Assembly: GCF_034424525.1 (NCBI RefSeq)
Contig: NZ_CP139979.1
Span: 3,497,001-3,561,000, forward strand
Source of the DNA: Sphingobium yanoikuyae
GTDB taxonomy: Bacteria; Pseudomonadota; Alphaproteobacteria; Sphingomonadales; Sphingomonadaceae
Length of the DNA: 64,000 bases
Reading direction: 5' to 3'
Position numbers and translations under genes: made by a program. Under the pieces are notes generated by a model. It was not told the origin of the DNA, ran no database searches, and worked only from the letters and a program-made list of their open reading frames with translations. Below are positions 8,824-18,723 of the stretch, piece by piece (the first letter of the stretch is position 1; each line of letters opens with the position of its first letter).

Positions 8824-9501
8824 ATGAAGTCTGTCGTCATTGCCGCGCTTGCCATCATGTCCGCGACTGCCCAGCCGCTGCTGGCACAGGCCGATGCGCC
8901 GCTGCCCGTCATGCAGGCGCCCGAGGCCAGTCCGGCCATGGTCCTGCCCGCCAACACCGCCGTCATGCTGCGCATGAACAGCGAATTATCCAGCAAGACC
9001 GCCAAGGAAGGGTCGATGTTCGACCTGTCGGTCGCCGACCCGGTGATGGTCGATGGCTATGTCGTCATCCCGATGAATGCCCGCGCCGTGGGCGAAGTGA
9101 CCTGGCTGACCGGCAAGGGCGCGTTCGGCAAGTCGGGCAAGATGAATATCGAACTGCGTTATATCGAAGTGGCCGGGCGCCGCATCCCGATCAAGGGCAG
9201 CTTCCGCCAGGAAGGCGAGGGCAATACTGCCGCAACCATCGGCGGCGTGATCGCGGCCGGCGTGTTCGCGGGCTTCATCACCGGCAAGACGGCGATCATC
9301 CCGGCCGGCCGGGAACTGCAGGCCTTCACCCAGAATGAGATCGCGCTGGCACCGCCACGCCGCCCTGCGCCCATGCTGGGCCAGCCGGCACCGATCCCCG
9401 CCAGCTACACGCCCGCGCCCCGCGCCGCGCCGCTGCCGGCCGCCCGGCCAGCACCGCGTCGATCGATGGTCGACCCGTCGCTGGAGATCAACGTCAAATA
9501 A
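8824..9501 (+). CDS. Secreted protein of unknown function
   Basis: 225-aa protein with a clear Sec signal peptide (MKSVVIAALAIMSATAQPLLAQA, cleavage near residue 22). A central domain (about 40-180) has alternating strands: VLPANTAVMLRMNSELSSKT, VDGYVVIPMNARAVGEVTW, then ELRYIEVAGRRIPIKGSF. A short glycine/alanine hydrophobic stretch (TIGGVIAAGVFAGFITGK) may insert in a membrane or form a loop. The tail is rich in Pro and Ala. The pattern resembles beta-rich periplasmic domains that hold a property above a default value, but no family is recognised. GGGGG precedes the ATG, and the gene stands alone, divergent from the CoA-binding gene. Confidence 0.75.
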   Translation: MKSVVIAALAIMSATAQPLLAQADAPLPVMQAPEASPAMVLPANTAVMLRMNSELSSKTAKEGSMFDLSVADPVMVDGYVVIPMNARAVGEVTWLTGKGAFGKSGKMNIELRYIEVAGRRIPIKGSFRQEGEGNTAATIGGVIAAGVFAGFITGKTAIIPAGRELQAFTQNEIALAPPRRPAPMLGQPAPIPASYTPAPRAAPLPAARPAPRRSMVDPSLEINVK

Positions 9502-9551
9502 GGCGGACTTGATCGTGGCGCACCGCACGCGCCACGGCTAGACCCTGCCCC

Positions 9552-10010
9552 ATGTTCGATATTCGCGAAGACGATCTGAGCGGCGCGCCGACCCGCGCGC
9601 TATTGGCCATCCATCTGGCCGGCATGCAGGCGGAATCGCCGCCCGAAAGCGTCTTCGCGCTCGACCTGTCAGGATTGCAACGGCCCGACATTTGCGTCTG
9701 GACCGCCTGGGATGGCGACGAGATCGCCGGCGTTGTCGCGCTGCGCGATCTGGGCGGCGGTCAGGGCGAACTCAAATCGATGCGCACCCATCCCGATCAT
9801 CTGCGTCGGGGCGTGGCTGCGGCGCTGCTGCGCCATATCATCGGGCAGGCACGGCAGCGCGGCATGACCCGGCTCAGCCTGGAAACCGGCAGCGGCGCGG
9901 CCTTCGATCCGGCGCTGACGCTCTATCGCAGGCACGGCTTCGGCAATGGCGAGGCGTTCGGCGATTATCGCGCGAGCGCCTTCAACCAGTTCCTGCACCT
10001 CGGCCTCTGA
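9552..10010 (+). CDS. GNAT family N-acetyltransferase
   Basis: 152-aa acetyl-CoA-dependent acyltransferase. The GNAT core is visible as motif D/A strands (IAGVVALRDLGGGQGELKSM), the pyrophosphate-binding loop (HPDHLRRGVAAALLRHII, with R/Q-x-x-G-x-G/A) and motif B (LSLETGSGAAFDPALTLYRR followed by HGF). The pattern is typical of small-molecule acetyltransferases (PhnO/YjgM-like); the substrate cannot be told. No good ribosome site precedes the ATG. The stop codon abuts the stop of the convergent mrp gene. Confidence 0.88.
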   Translation: MFDIREDDLSGAPTRALLAIHLAGMQAESPPESVFALDLSGLQRPDICVWTAWDGDEIAGVVALRDLGGGQGELKSMRTHPDHLRRGVAAALLRHIIGQARQRGMTRLSLETGSGAAFDPALTLYRRHGFGNGEAFGDYRASAFNQFLHLGL

Positions 10011-10976
10011 TCAGGCCGCCTTCGCCAGCCAGGCCGCGACCTTTTCGGCAACAGCGCGGAAGGCATCGGCATGCGGCCCTTCGCCGGCCGCTGGCGGATC
10101 ACCCGCGTCGGAGCGCTTGCGAATGTCGATCGCCAGCGGAACGCGGCCGATGAAGGACAGGCCAAGCTCGCCCGCGGCTGCTTCCGCGCCACCGCAGCCG
10201 AACGGATCGGACACTTCGCCACAATGCGGGCAGGCATAGCCGGCCATATTCTCGACCAGTCCGATCATCGGCACCTGCGCCTGTTCGAACAGGCTGATCG
10301 CGCGGGTCGCATCCATCAGCGCCAGATCCTGCGGCGTCGAGACGATGACGGCACCGGCCGGCTTGTGCTTCTGGAGCATGGTCAGCTGGATATCGCCAGT
10401 GCCCGGCGGCAGGTCGATGACCAGCAGGTCGGTGTCGCCCCAGTCGGCATCGATCAACTGCCCCAGCGCATTGCCGACCATCGGCCCGCGCCAGGCCAGC
10501 GCCTTGCCCGGATCGACCAGATGCGCCATCGACAGCATCGGAATGCCGAGCGGGCTTTCGACCGGGAACAGGCGCTTCTCGCGCGCCTGCGGCTTCTGGT
10601 CCTCGCTGGCGAGCAGGCGGGCCTGCGACGGGCCGTAGATGTCGGCATCGACCAGACCGACCTTATGCCCCAGCCGCGACAAAGCGATGGCGAGATTGGC
10701 CGACAGGGTCGACTTGCCCACCCCGCCCTTGCCCGACGCCACGGCGATGATGCGCGGCGCGCGGCGTTCGGCCGTCATGGCGATGCGCACATCGGTAACG
10801 CCCGGCAGCATCAGGCCGCCCTCGCGGATGGCGGCGGCCACGGCATCGCGCCGTTCGGGTGCCAGACCGCCCACGTCGAGCGCCAGCGTCATGACGCCAT
10901 CCTTCACCCGCGGCGCGCTGGCACGGCCATCGGTCAGCGTCTTCAGGCGGGCGGCAAAATCATCGATATCGGTCAT
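10011..10976 (-). CDS. apbC: Mrp/ApbC Fe-S cluster carrier ATPase
   Basis: 321-aa P-loop ATPase of the Mrp/NBP35 family that carries and transfers Fe-S clusters to apoproteins in the cytosol. An N-terminal MIP18-like (DUF59-type) region (1-90) precedes the deviant Walker A SGKGGVGKST (about 99-108). Other marks are VDADIYGPSQARLL, VIDLPPGTGDIQLTM, and the cluster-binding CPHC (GYACPHCGEVSDPFGCGG). AGAGGG precedes the ATG. It is divergent from hflK across 73 bp, and its stop abuts that of the convergent GNAT gene. Confidence 0.95.
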   Translation of the reverse strand: MTDIDDFAARLKTLTDGRASAPRVKDGVMTLALDVGGLAPERRDAVAAAIREGGLMLPGVTDVRIAMTAERRAPRIIAVASGKGGVGKSTLSANLAIALSRLGHKVGLVDADIYGPSQARLLASEDQKPQAREKRLFPVESPLGIPMLSMAHLVDPGKALAWRGPMVGNALGQLIDADWGDTDLLVIDLPPGTGDIQLTMLQKHKPAGAVIVSTPQDLALMDATRAISLFEQAQVPMIGLVENMAGYACPHCGEVSDPFGCGGAEAAAGELGLSFIGRVPLAIDIRKRSDAGDPPAAGEGPHADAFRAVAEKVAAWLAKAA

Positions 10977-11049
10977 GACTGGGCCCTCTAGGCAATAATC
11001 GTCGTTAAGGGCACTGTTTTTCGCGTGCAGCCATTCCTATAGAGATGAC

Positions 11050-12180
11050 ATGAGAAGATTATTCGGGTGGATGCCCGGCATCGCGAGCGCCATGGCCCAG
11101 GGTCCCTGGGGCGGCAAGGGTGACGGGCCTGAGGGCAATGACGGACCGGGCAAGAACGGGTCCGGCGGGGGCAGTGATGGCCCGCGCAATCCCTGGACCC
11201 AGCCCGGCAAGCCGGCCGGCGGCAAATCCCCTTCCGCGATCGAGGAATTGCTTCGCAAGAGCCGCGAAAGCTTTGGCCAGGGCGGCGGCTTCGGTGGCCT
11301 GCCGCCGCGCGCGAACGGCCGGGCGCTGTGGCCGATCGCCGTCGGCATTGTCGTCGTCCTGTGGCTGGTGCTGACCAGTTTCCACCGGGTCGGCCCGCAG
11401 GAACGCGGCGTCGTCACCCTGCTCGGCAAATATAGCCGCACCCTTTCGCCCGGCATCAGCCTGACCCTGCCCGCCCCGTTCGAGGCGGTGCGCACGGTCG
11501 ATGTCGAGGAAATCCGCACGATCGATATCGGATCGGCCAGCGCGGAGAGCGAAAATCTGGTGCTGACCGGCGACCAGAATATCGTCGACCTGGCCTATTC
11601 GGTGCGCTGGAACATCCGCAATCCGGAACTCTATCTGTTCCAGCTGGCCGACCCGGATGCATCGATCCGCGAAGTCGCGGAAAGCGCGATGCGCTCGGTG
11701 GTCGCCAGCGTCAGCCTGGACGATGCGCTGGGCGCGGGCCGCACCGAGATCGAGCAGCAGGTCGAACAGCGGATGCAGGAGATTCTCGACGGCTACAAGT
11801 CGGGCATTCGCGTGCAGGGCGTGGCGATCAAGCAGGCCGATCCGCCGGCCGCCGTCAACGACGCCTTCAAGGAAGTGTCGGCCGCGCAGCAGACCGCCCA
11901 GACCTATCTGAACGAGGCGCGCGCCGCCGCACAGCAGGTCACAGCCAAGGCGCAGGGCGAAGCCGCAGCCTTCGACAAGGTCTATGAACAATATCGGCTG
12001 GCACCCGACGTGACCCGCCGGCGCATGTATTACGAAACCATGGAGGGCGTCCTGTCCACCGTCGACAAGACGATCGTCGAAAGCGGCAACGTCACCCCCT
12101 TCCTGCCCCTTCCCGAACTCAAGCGCCGCGCCCAGGGGACACCCCAGTCGGCTGCCAATGCGACGGAGGAAGGCCAGTGA
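11050..12180 (+). CDS. hflK: FtsH protease regulator HflK
   Basis: 376-aa membrane protein of the SPFH/stomatin family that assembles with HflC around FtsH and restrains proteolysis of membrane proteins. It has a glycine-rich cytoplasmic N-terminus (about 16-90), one membrane segment (about 93-112, ALWPIAVGIVVVLWLVLTSF), then the SPFH domain starting VGPQERGVVTLLGKYSRTLSPG and a coiled region rich in Ala/Gln/Glu. The ATG at 11050 has only a weak ribosome site; an internal ATG at 11092 would start at MAQGPWGG. The stop overlaps the GTG of hflC. It is the first gene of hflK-hflC-degP. Confidence 0.95.
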   Translation: MRRLFGWMPGIASAMAQGPWGGKGDGPEGNDGPGKNGSGGGSDGPRNPWTQPGKPAGGKSPSAIEELLRKSRESFGQGGGFGGLPPRANGRALWPIAVGIVVVLWLVLTSFHRVGPQERGVVTLLGKYSRTLSPGISLTLPAPFEAVRTVDVEEIRTIDIGSASAESENLVLTGDQNIVDLAYSVRWNIRNPELYLFQLADPDASIREVAESAMRSVVASVSLDDALGAGRTEIEQQVEQRMQEILDGYKSGIRVQGVAIKQADPPAAVNDAFKEVSAAQQTAQTYLNEARAAAQQVTAKAQGEAAAFDKVYEQYRLAPDVTRRRMYYETMEGVLSTVDKTIVESGNVTPFLPLPELKRRAQGTPQSAANATEEGQ

Positions 12181-13016
12181 GCTTGCGCAATCCCATCGCC
12201 CTCGCCATCGGCGCGATCATCCTGCTGATCCTGGTCGGCAGCACCGTCACCATCGTGCCGGAAACCCGGCAGGGCGTGATCGTCCGCTTCGGCGAGCCCA
12301 AGCAGATCATCAACCGCTATCGCCCGAACGAGGATTTCGGCAAGACCGGCGCCGGCGTCATCCTGCGCGTGCCCTTCTTCGACCAGATCGTCTGGATCGA
12401 CAAGCGCGTGCTCTCGGTCGAGATGGAGCGCCAGCAGGTGCTTTCGACCGATCAGTTGCGCCTGCAGGTCGATGCCTTTGCCCGCTATCGCATCGTCGAT
12501 CCGCTGCGCATGTATATTTCGGCCGGCAGCGAGGAGAAGGTGTCGGACGCGCTGCGCCCGATCCTGGGCTCGGCGCTGCGCAACGAACTGGGCAAGCGGC
12601 CCTTCGCCGCGCTGCTCAGCCCCGAACGCGGCCAGGTGATGCAGAATATCGAGGCCGGGCTTGACCGGGTCGCCCGCCAATATGGCGCCGAGATCGTCGA
12701 CGTGCGGATCAAGCGCGCCGACCTGCCCGATGGCACGCCGCTGGAAAGCGCCTTCACCCGCATGCGCACCGCGCGCCAGCAGGAAGCGCTGACGATCCGC
12801 GCCCAGGGCCTGAAGCAGGCACAGATCATTCGCGCCGAGGCTGACGCCAATGCCGCCCGCATCTATGCGGAAAGCTTTGGCAAGGACGCGAATTTCTATG
12901 ACTTCTATCGCGCCATGCAGGCCTATCGTTATACCTTCGCCCCGGATCGGGCGGGCGGCACGACGATGGTATTGTCGAAGGACAATGAGTTCCTGAAGCA
13001 GTTCCAGGGCCGCTAA
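12177..13016 (+). CDS. hflC: FtsH protease regulator HflC
   Basis: 279-aa partner of HflK. It starts at GTG (12177), which overlaps the hflK TGA (GTGA), so translation is coupled. The N-terminal membrane segment (about 6-25, IALAIGAIILLILVGSTVTI) is followed by the SPFH domain with ETRQGVIVRFGEPKQIIN and a C-terminal helical region with RAEADANAARIYAESFGKD, characteristic of HflC. The length fits the family. It should act in the inner membrane with its SPFH domain in the periplasm. Confidence 0.96.
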   Translation: MSLRNPIALAIGAIILLILVGSTVTIVPETRQGVIVRFGEPKQIINRYRPNEDFGKTGAGVILRVPFFDQIVWIDKRVLSVEMERQQVLSTDQLRLQVDAFARYRIVDPLRMYISAGSEEKVSDALRPILGSALRNELGKRPFAALLSPERGQVMQNIEAGLDRVARQYGAEIVDVRIKRADLPDGTPLESAFTRMRTARQQEALTIRAQGLKQAQIIRAEADANAARIYAESFGKDANFYDFYRAMQAYRYTFAPDRAGGTTMVLSKDNEFLKQFQGR

Positions 13017-13038
13017 CAGCAGGTTTCAGGATCATTAC

Positions 13039-13064
13039 GGAACCAGTGTCATTCAATATCGGTT
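13039..13064 (+). promoter_or_regulatory. Possible EcfG-type stress promoter of degP
   Basis: GGAAC, 17 bp, GGTT, lying 80 bp upstream of the degP GTG. The alphaproteobacterial general-stress sigma factor EcfG recognises GGAAC-N16/17-CGTT, so this differs at one base. It would give degP a stress promoter of its own besides read-through from hflKC. Confidence 0.35.
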
Positions 13065-13144
13065 AAGGCAGGGCGGCGCATCGATAAGGCTCCCCGAGAG
13101 TCCCGCCCTTCCCGCTCCCGAATTTCTGAAGAGGACCGTCACGA

Positions 13145-14653
13145 GTGCGTTACGCTTATGCCATCACCGGCGCCCTGCTGCTCGGCGGCACCGCCATCGC
13201 CGTCACGACCAGCTCCAATGTCGGCGCGCAGACCGCCCAGAATGAAGGCCTGCAGGCCGCTGCCCCCGCCGGCGCACCCGCCAGCCTGGCCGACATGGTC
13301 GAAAAGCTGCAGCCGGCCGTGGTCAATATCTCGACCAAGCAGCGCGTCACCGTGCAGAATCCCTTCGCCGGCACGCCCTTTGGCGACCTGTTCGGCCAGG
13401 GTGGCGGCGGCAAGCCGCAGACCCGTCAGGCCCAGTCGCTGGGCTCGGGCTTCCTGATCTCGGCCGATGGCTATATCGTGACCAATAATCACGTCGTGTC
13501 GGCCGGTGCGGAAGGCGCCAGCGTCGACAGCATCACGGTCACCATGACCAACAAGGAAGAATATCCCGCCAAGCTGGTCGGCCGCGATCCCGCTACTGAC
13601 CTCGCCGTGCTGAAGATCGACGCGAAGAAGCCCCTGCCCTTCGTCAAGTTCGGCGACAGCACCAAGGCGCGCGTGGGTGACTGGGTCGTCGCGATCGGCA
13701 ACCCCTTCGCCCTGTCGGGCACCGTCACTGCCGGCATCATCTCCGCCGTGCATCGCGGCACCGGCGGCACCTATGACAAGTTCATCCAGACCGATGCGTC
13801 CATCAATCAGGGCAATAGCGGCGGCCCGATGTTCGACATGCGCGGCAATGTAATCGGCATCAACAGCCAGATCCTGTCGCCCTCGGGCGGCAATGTCGGC
13901 ATCGGCTTCGCCATCCCCTCGGAACAGGCGGCGCCGATCGTCGACACGCTGCGCCAGGGCCAAAGCATCAAGCGCGGCTATCTGGGCGTGCAGATCAGCC
14001 CGCTGGGCGAGGATATGGCGGACTCGCTGGGCCTTGCCAAGAATCGCGGCGAGTTCGTGCAGGGCGTCGAGCCTGGCAAGGGCGCCGAAAAGGCCGGCAT
14101 CAAGGCAGGCGATGTGATCGTCAGCGTCGCCGGTCAGGAAGTGACGCCGGACCAGAATCTGTCGTCGATCGTCGCCAACAGCAAGATCGGGTCGAGCGTG
14201 CCGATCGTGCTGCTGCGCAACGGCCAGCGCATGACCCTGAACGCGATCGTGGGTGAGCGCCCCAGCGAAGACGAACTCAATAACTTCGCCCAGCAGCAGG
14301 ATGATGATTTCAGCCAGCAGGGCGACCAGGGCAGCGACACCCAGGCGGCCCAGAAGTCGCTGGGCATCTCCGCCATCCCGCTGACCCCCAGCATCACCCG
14401 CCAGTTGGGCGTTGCCGGCGACACCCGCGGCATCGTCATCACCGCCGTCGACGGGTCGACCGACGCCGGCGCCAAGGGCCTGCGTCGCGGCGACGTGATC
14501 CTGTCGGCCAACAACCGGCCGGTGCTGACCCAGGCGGATCTGGACGCACAGGTGAAGGCGGTGTCGGCCCAGGGTCGCAACGCCATCCTGCTGCAGGTGC
14601 TGCGTCGCGGCCAGGCGCCGTTGTTCCTGCCCATCCGCCTGCGCGACAAGTAA
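13145..14653 (+). CDS. degP: Periplasmic DegP/HtrA (Do) serine protease
   Basis: 502-aa envelope quality-control protease. The start is GTG at 13145 with GAAGAGGA upstream. A signal peptide (about 1-28) is followed by a trypsin-like domain whose triad is visible as H116 (VTNNHVV), D152 (DPATDLAVLKI) and S225 (NQGNSGGPMF). Two PDZ domains follow (about 275-365 and 400-495), as usual for Do proteases. The linker between them is Gln/Asp rich. It follows hflC by 128 nt; the pair links inner-membrane and periplasmic proteolysis. A candidate EcfG promoter precedes it. Confidence 0.95.
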   Translation: MRYAYAITGALLLGGTAIAVTTSSNVGAQTAQNEGLQAAAPAGAPASLADMVEKLQPAVVNISTKQRVTVQNPFAGTPFGDLFGQGGGGKPQTRQAQSLGSGFLISADGYIVTNNHVVSAGAEGASVDSITVTMTNKEEYPAKLVGRDPATDLAVLKIDAKKPLPFVKFGDSTKARVGDWVVAIGNPFALSGTVTAGIISAVHRGTGGTYDKFIQTDASINQGNSGGPMFDMRGNVIGINSQILSPSGGNVGIGFAIPSEQAAPIVDTLRQGQSIKRGYLGVQISPLGEDMADSLGLAKNRGEFVQGVEPGKGAEKAGIKAGDVIVSVAGQEVTPDQNLSSIVANSKIGSSVPIVLLRNGQRMTLNAIVGERPSEDELNNFAQQQDDDFSQQGDQGSDTQAAQKSLGISAIPLTPSITRQLGVAGDTRGIVITAVDGSTDAGAKGLRRGDVILSANNRPVLTQADLDAQVKAVSAQGRNAILLQVLRRGQAPLFLPIRLRDK

Positions 14654-14677
14654 GTCAGCGAAAGCGACAATCGTTAC

Positions 14678-14755
14678 GGGCCGCGCTTGCCGGATTGCCT
14701 GCCTCCCTTCTAAGAAGGAGCAGACAGTCCGGCGGGCGCGGCCCGACCCGTTTTT
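14678..14755 (+). terminator. Large stem-loop with T5 after degP
   Basis: Arms GGGCCGCGC (14678-14686) and GCGCGGCCC (14736-14744), with an inner CCGGA/TCCGG pair and a small third stem at the tip. TTTTT follows at 14751-14755. It may end the degP transcript or attenuate the next gene, whose GAGGAG ribosome site follows directly. Confidence 0.5.
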
Positions 14756-14770
14756 GAGGAGCATAAGCCC

Positions 14771-16402
14771 ATGAGCGACGGCATCTTCCTTGGTCTGGGC
14801 GCGCCCGAAAAGGACGGCGGCATCCCCCAATATCTGAACCTGCGCCGGGCCAATCGCCACGGCCTGATCGCCGGCGCGACCGGCACCGGCAAGACGGTGA
14901 CGTTGCAGGGCATCGCCGAAAGCTTCTCCGCGCTTGGCGTCCCGGTGTTCGTGGCCGATGTGAAGGGCGACCTGTCGGGCATTTCAATGGCCGGTTCGCC
15001 GACCGCCAAGAATGCCGACAAACTGGTGTCGCGCGCCAAGGAAATCGGCATCGCCGATTACAGCTATGCCGACAATCCCGCGATCTTCTGGGATCTTTAC
15101 GGCGAACAGGGCCATGCGATCCGCACCACGGTCAGCGAGATGGGGCCGCTGCTGCTGGCCCGGCTGATGGGCCTTAACGACACGCAGGAAGGCGTGCTCA
15201 ACATCGCCTTCAAATATGCTGACGAGGAAGGGCTGCTGCTGCTCGACCTGGGCGATCTGCAGGCGATGCTCGCCTATTGCGCGGAAAATGCCGATACGCT
15301 CTCGGCCCGCTTCGGCAATGTGACCAAGGCCAGCGTCGGCGCGATCCAGCGCCAGTTGCTCCAGCTCGAAACCCAGGGCGGCGACCATTTCTTCGGCGAG
15401 CCCGCGCTCGACATCCACGACTTCCTGAAGGTGGATGACAAGGGGCGCGGCTATGTGAACATCCTTGCCGCCGACAAGCTGATGCAGAGCCCAAAGCTCT
15501 ACGCCACCTTCCTGCTCTGGCTGCTGAGCGAATTGTTCGAGACGTTGCCCGAAGTGGGCGACCCCGAAAAGCCGGTGCTGGTCTTCTTCTTCGACGAGGC
15601 CCATCTGCTGTTCGACGACGCGCCAGCGGCATTGCAGGACAAGATCGAGCAGGTCGTGCGCCTGATCCGCTCCAAGGGCGTCGGCGTCTATTTTGTGACC
15701 CAGAACCCGATCGACATTCCCGAAGCCATTGCCGGCCAGCTCGGCAACCGGGTCCAGCATGCGCTGCGCGCCTTCACCCCGCGCGACCAGAAGGCGATCA
15801 AGGCCGCGGCCGACACCTTCCGCATCAACCCCGATCTCGACATCGAAACCGCGATCACCGAAGTCAAGACCGGTGAAGCTTTGGTATCGCTGTTGCAGGA
15901 AGATGGTGCGCCGGGCGTGGTCCAGCGCACGCTGATCGCCCCGCCCCGGTCACGTCTGGGTCCGGTCGATGCCAAGGAGCGGGCGATCATCCAGTCGATC
16001 TCGCCCTGCGAGGGCAAATATGACACCGCCGTCGACCGCGAGTCCGCCGAGGAAATCCTGGCTGCGCGCGGCCAGGCCGCCGCTGCCGCCGCGCAGGCGG
16101 CCAAGGCCAAGGCCGAAGCCGACAAGGCCGCCGCCGCCCAGGCCAAGGTCGAGGCCAAGCAGCGCGAACAGGAGTTGAAGGAGCAGGCCCGTCGCGACGC
16201 CGCCGCCGCACACGAGGCGGCCAAGCCCAGCGGCTTCGACAAGGCGGTGCAGTCGGCGACCCGCTCCGCCGCCTCCTCTGTCGGCCGCCAGGTCGCCAAT
16301 GAACTGGGCCGCGCCGTATTCGGCGGATCGAGCCGCAGATCCTCGGGCGGCGGCATCGCCGGCCAGCTGGTGCGCGGCATATTGGGCAGCCTGTTCAAAT
16401 AA
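14771..16402 (+). CDS. HerA-like helicase/ATPase (DUF853, YjgR family)
   Basis: 543-aa P-loop ATPase of the bacterial HerA-like family. Walker A is GATGTGKT (about 36-43), preceded by [12 protein letters not shown], and Walker B is the acidic [15 protein letters not shown] (about 274-288). A later conserved segment reads [26 protein letters not shown]. Residues about 430-480 form an Ala/Lys/Glu-rich coiled coil, and the tail is Ser/Gly rich. The family is widespread, but its role in DNA processing or other ATP-driven work is not established. The ribosome site GAGGAG is good. It stands as a single gene behind the degP hairpin. Confidence 0.9.
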   Translation: MSDGIFLGLGAPEKDGGIPQYLNLRRANRHGLIAGATGTGKTVTLQGIAESFSALGVPVFVADVKGDLSGISMAGSPTAKNADKLVSRAKEIGIADYSYADNPAIFWDLYGEQGHAIRTTVSEMGPLLLARLMGLNDTQEGVLNIAFKYADEEGLLLLDLGDLQAMLAYCAENADTLSARFGNVTKASVGAIQRQLLQLETQGGDHFFGEPALDIHDFLKVDDKGRGYVNILAADKLMQSPKLYATFLLWLLSELFETLPEVGDPEKPVLVFFFDEAHLLFDDAPAALQDKIEQVVRLIRSKGVGVYFVTQNPIDIPEAIAGQLGNRVQHALRAFTPRDQKAIKAAADTFRINPDLDIETAITEVKTGEALVSLLQEDGAPGVVQRTLIAPPRSRLGPVDAKERAIIQSISPCEGKYDTAVDRESAEEILAARGQAAAAAAQAAKAKAEADKAAAAQAKVEAKQREQELKEQARRDAAAAHEAAKPSGFDKAVQSATRSAASSVGRQVANELGRAVFGGSSRRSSGGGIAGQLVRGILGSLFK

Positions 16403-16473
16403 GGATAGGAAGGGGCCGGTCGATTATGTCCGGCCCGTTGCTATCCGCCACGGGATAAGGCTAGAGCGCGGCC

Positions 16474-17778
16474 ATGTCTTCCTCTGCAGCCGCGCCCCAC
16501 CCGCTCCATTTCGGCAATTTCCGCGCCTATCTGGTCGGCCGTTTCTGCGCCACGCTGGCGCAGTACAGCATGATGATCCTGCTCGCCTGGCAGGCCTATA
16601 ATGTCGCGCGGGAGACGATGAGCACGGGCGAGGCATCGGCGCAGCTTGGCCTCATCGGCCTGGCGCAGTTTCTGCCGCTCTTCTTCCTGACGCCGGTGAC
16701 CGGCTGGGTGGCCGATCATTTCGACCGGCGGATCATCACCCGGCTGACGCTGGCGCTGCTGATGCTCGCCGCAGCCGTGCTGGCCTTTGCCACCTATGAA
16801 GGCTGGGTCAGCCTGCCGCTGATCTTCGGTATCGCAGTCATCGTCGGCATCGCCCGCGCGTTCAACGGGCCGGCCTATGGGGCATTGGCACCCAATCTGG
16901 TGCCGCCCGCCGTGCTGCCGACCGCCATCGCCCTGTCATCGGTCGCCTGGCAGACCGGCGACATCCTCGGCAAGGCGGTGGGCGGCTATGCCTATGCGAT
17001 CGAACCCTGGGCCGCCTATGCGCTGTCAGCGGCCTTGTTCGGCGTCGGCCTGATATCAATGATGATGATCGGCCCGGTGCCCCAGCCGCCACGCCAGCAG
17101 GGCCGCCATCCCATCCGCCAGATGATCGACGGCTTCACCTACCTCAAGAGCAACCGGCTGGTGCTGGCGACGATCACGCTGGACCTGTTCGCGGTGCTGC
17201 TCGCCGGCGCCACCGCGCTGCTGCCCGTCTATGCCCGCGACATCCTGCATGTCGGGTCGACCGGCTATGGTCATCTGGCGATCGCGCCGGGGATCGGCGC
17301 GGCGCTGACCGCGCTCTGGTTCTCGTTCCGCCCGATGAAGACGCAGGTCGGCCTCAAGATGCTGGCGGCGGTCATCCTGTTCGGCCTGGCCACCATTGCC
17401 TTCGGTTGCACCGCCTTCCTGCCGCGCGACATCGCGGTGGAGGCTGGCATCGCCGCGCTGATCGTCCTGGGCGGCGCCGACATGGTGTCGGTGTTCGTGC
17501 GCCAGTCGCTGGTGCAGTTGCACACGCCCGACGCCATGCGCGGCCGCGTCTCCAGCCTGTCGCAACTGACCATTTCCGCTTCCAATGAATTGGGAGAAGC
17601 GGAATCGGGCTTCCTTGCGGCGCTCGTTGGGCCTATCGCTGCGGTCATCGGGGGTGGCGTGGGCGCCATTCTCGTCACGATATTCTGGGCGCGGCTCTTT
17701 CCCGAACTGCGCCTTGCACGCACTTTCGACCCACCCGACTTAAGGGAGGCGGACATCAGCCAGGAGACGGCCCAATGA
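16474..17778 (+). CDS. MFS transporter (EntS-like MFS_3 type)
   Basis: 434-aa inner-membrane protein with about 10-12 hydrophobic segments. The MFS signature is visible after the second helix as [14 protein letters not shown], and another conserved loop reads [12 protein letters not shown]. The arrangement is that of the enterobactin-exporter-like (MFS_3) group, which exports siderophores or drugs. Its stop overlaps the cysK start (ATGA), so the two are translated together, which could hint at export of a cysteine-related metabolite; that is only an inference from context. The ribosome site is weak. Confidence 0.85.
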   Translation: MSSSAAAPHPLHFGNFRAYLVGRFCATLAQYSMMILLAWQAYNVARETMSTGEASAQLGLIGLAQFLPLFFLTPVTGWVADHFDRRIITRLTLALLMLAAAVLAFATYEGWVSLPLIFGIAVIVGIARAFNGPAYGALAPNLVPPAVLPTAIALSSVAWQTGDILGKAVGGYAYAIEPWAAYALSAALFGVGLISMMMIGPVPQPPRQQGRHPIRQMIDGFTYLKSNRLVLATITLDLFAVLLAGATALLPVYARDILHVGSTGYGHLAIAPGIGAALTALWFSFRPMKTQVGLKMLAAVILFGLATIAFGCTAFLPRDIAVEAGIAALIVLGGADMVSVFVRQSLVQLHTPDAMRGRVSSLSQLTISASNELGEAESGFLAALVGPIAAVIGGGVGAILVTIFWARLFPELRLARTFDPPDLREADISQETAQ

Positions 17779-18704
17779 AAGCTGCCACTATTCTCGATAC
17801 CATCGGCAATACTCCCCATGTCCGGGTCAACCGGCTGTTCGGGGACGCCCCTGAAGGCACCGAAGTGTGGATCAAGTCGGAACGGTCGAACCCCGGCGGA
17901 TCGATCAAGGACCGCATCGCGCTGGCCATGATCGAGGCGGCCGAGGCATCGGGCGATCTGAAGCCGGGCGGCACGATCATCGAGCCGACGTCTGGCAATA
18001 CCGGCGTGGGCCTGGCCATGGTCGCCGCGGTCAAGGGTTACAAGCTGATCCTGGTCATGCCCGAAAGCATGTCGATCGAACGCCGCCGGCTGATGCTGGC
18101 CTATGGCGCCAGTTTCGACCTGACCCCGCGCGAAAAGGGCATGAAGGGCGCGATCGAACGGGCGCTGGAACTGGTGTCGCAGACGCCCGACAGCTGGATG
18201 CCGCAGCAGTTCGAGAATCCTGCCAATATCGACGTGCATGTCCGCACCACCGCGCAGGAAATCATCGCCGATTTCGCCGATGCGCCGATCGACGTGCTGA
18301 TCAGCGGCGTGGGTACGGGCGGCCATATCACCGGCACTGCCGAGGTGCTGAAGAAGCAGTGGCCGAACCTCAAAGTCTATGCGGTCGAGCCGACCCTGTC
18401 GCCGGTCATCAGCGGCGGCCAGCCCGGCCCGCACCCGATCCAGGGCATTGGCGCGGGCTTCATCCCGGCGAACCTGCACACCCAGATTCTCGATGGCGTG
18501 ATCCAGGTCGATCCGGCCGATGCGAAGGACTATGCCCGTCGCGCCGCCAGCCAGGAAGGCATGCTGGTCGGCATCTCGTCGGGCGCCACGCTCGCCGCAA
18601 TCGCGCAGAAGCTGAAGGAACTGCCCGCAGGCAGCCGCGTTCTGGGCTTCAATTATGACACCGGCGAACGCTATCTTTCGGTGCCCGACTTCCTGCCCGA
18701 ATAA
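17775..18704 (+). CDS. cysK: Cysteine synthase A
   Basis: 309-aa PLP enzyme (O-acetylserine sulfhydrylase) that makes L-cysteine from O-acetylserine and sulfide. K45 in [12 protein letters not shown] binds PLP; the substrate loop is [11 protein letters not shown], and the phosphate-binding glycines are [17 protein letters not shown] near residue 270 is also typical. GGAGA stands 8 nt before the ATG, which overlaps the MFS stop by 4 nt. Length fits CysK. A cystathionine beta-synthase-like role is less likely since no CBS regulatory domain is present. Confidence 0.95.
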   Translation: MKAATILDTIGNTPHVRVNRLFGDAPEGTEVWIKSERSNPGGSIKDRIALAMIEAAEASGDLKPGGTIIEPTSGNTGVGLAMVAAVKGYKLILVMPESMSIERRRLMLAYGASFDLTPREKGMKGAIERALELVSQTPDSWMPQQFENPANIDVHVRTTAQEIIADFADAPIDVLISGVGTGGHITGTAEVLKKQWPNLKVYAVEPTLSPVISGGQPGPHPIQGIGAGFIPANLHTQILDGVIQVDPADAKDYARRAASQEGMLVGISSGATLAAIAQKLKELPAGSRVLGFNYDTGERYLSVPDFLPE

Positions 18705-18723
18705 ACGGCACAAAGCCTAGGGC

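Noticed and set aside
5874..9338. Plus-strand open frame of 1154 codons
   Set aside because: It is a shadow running across three real minus-strand genes and one plus-strand gene in another frame, with no family resemblance.
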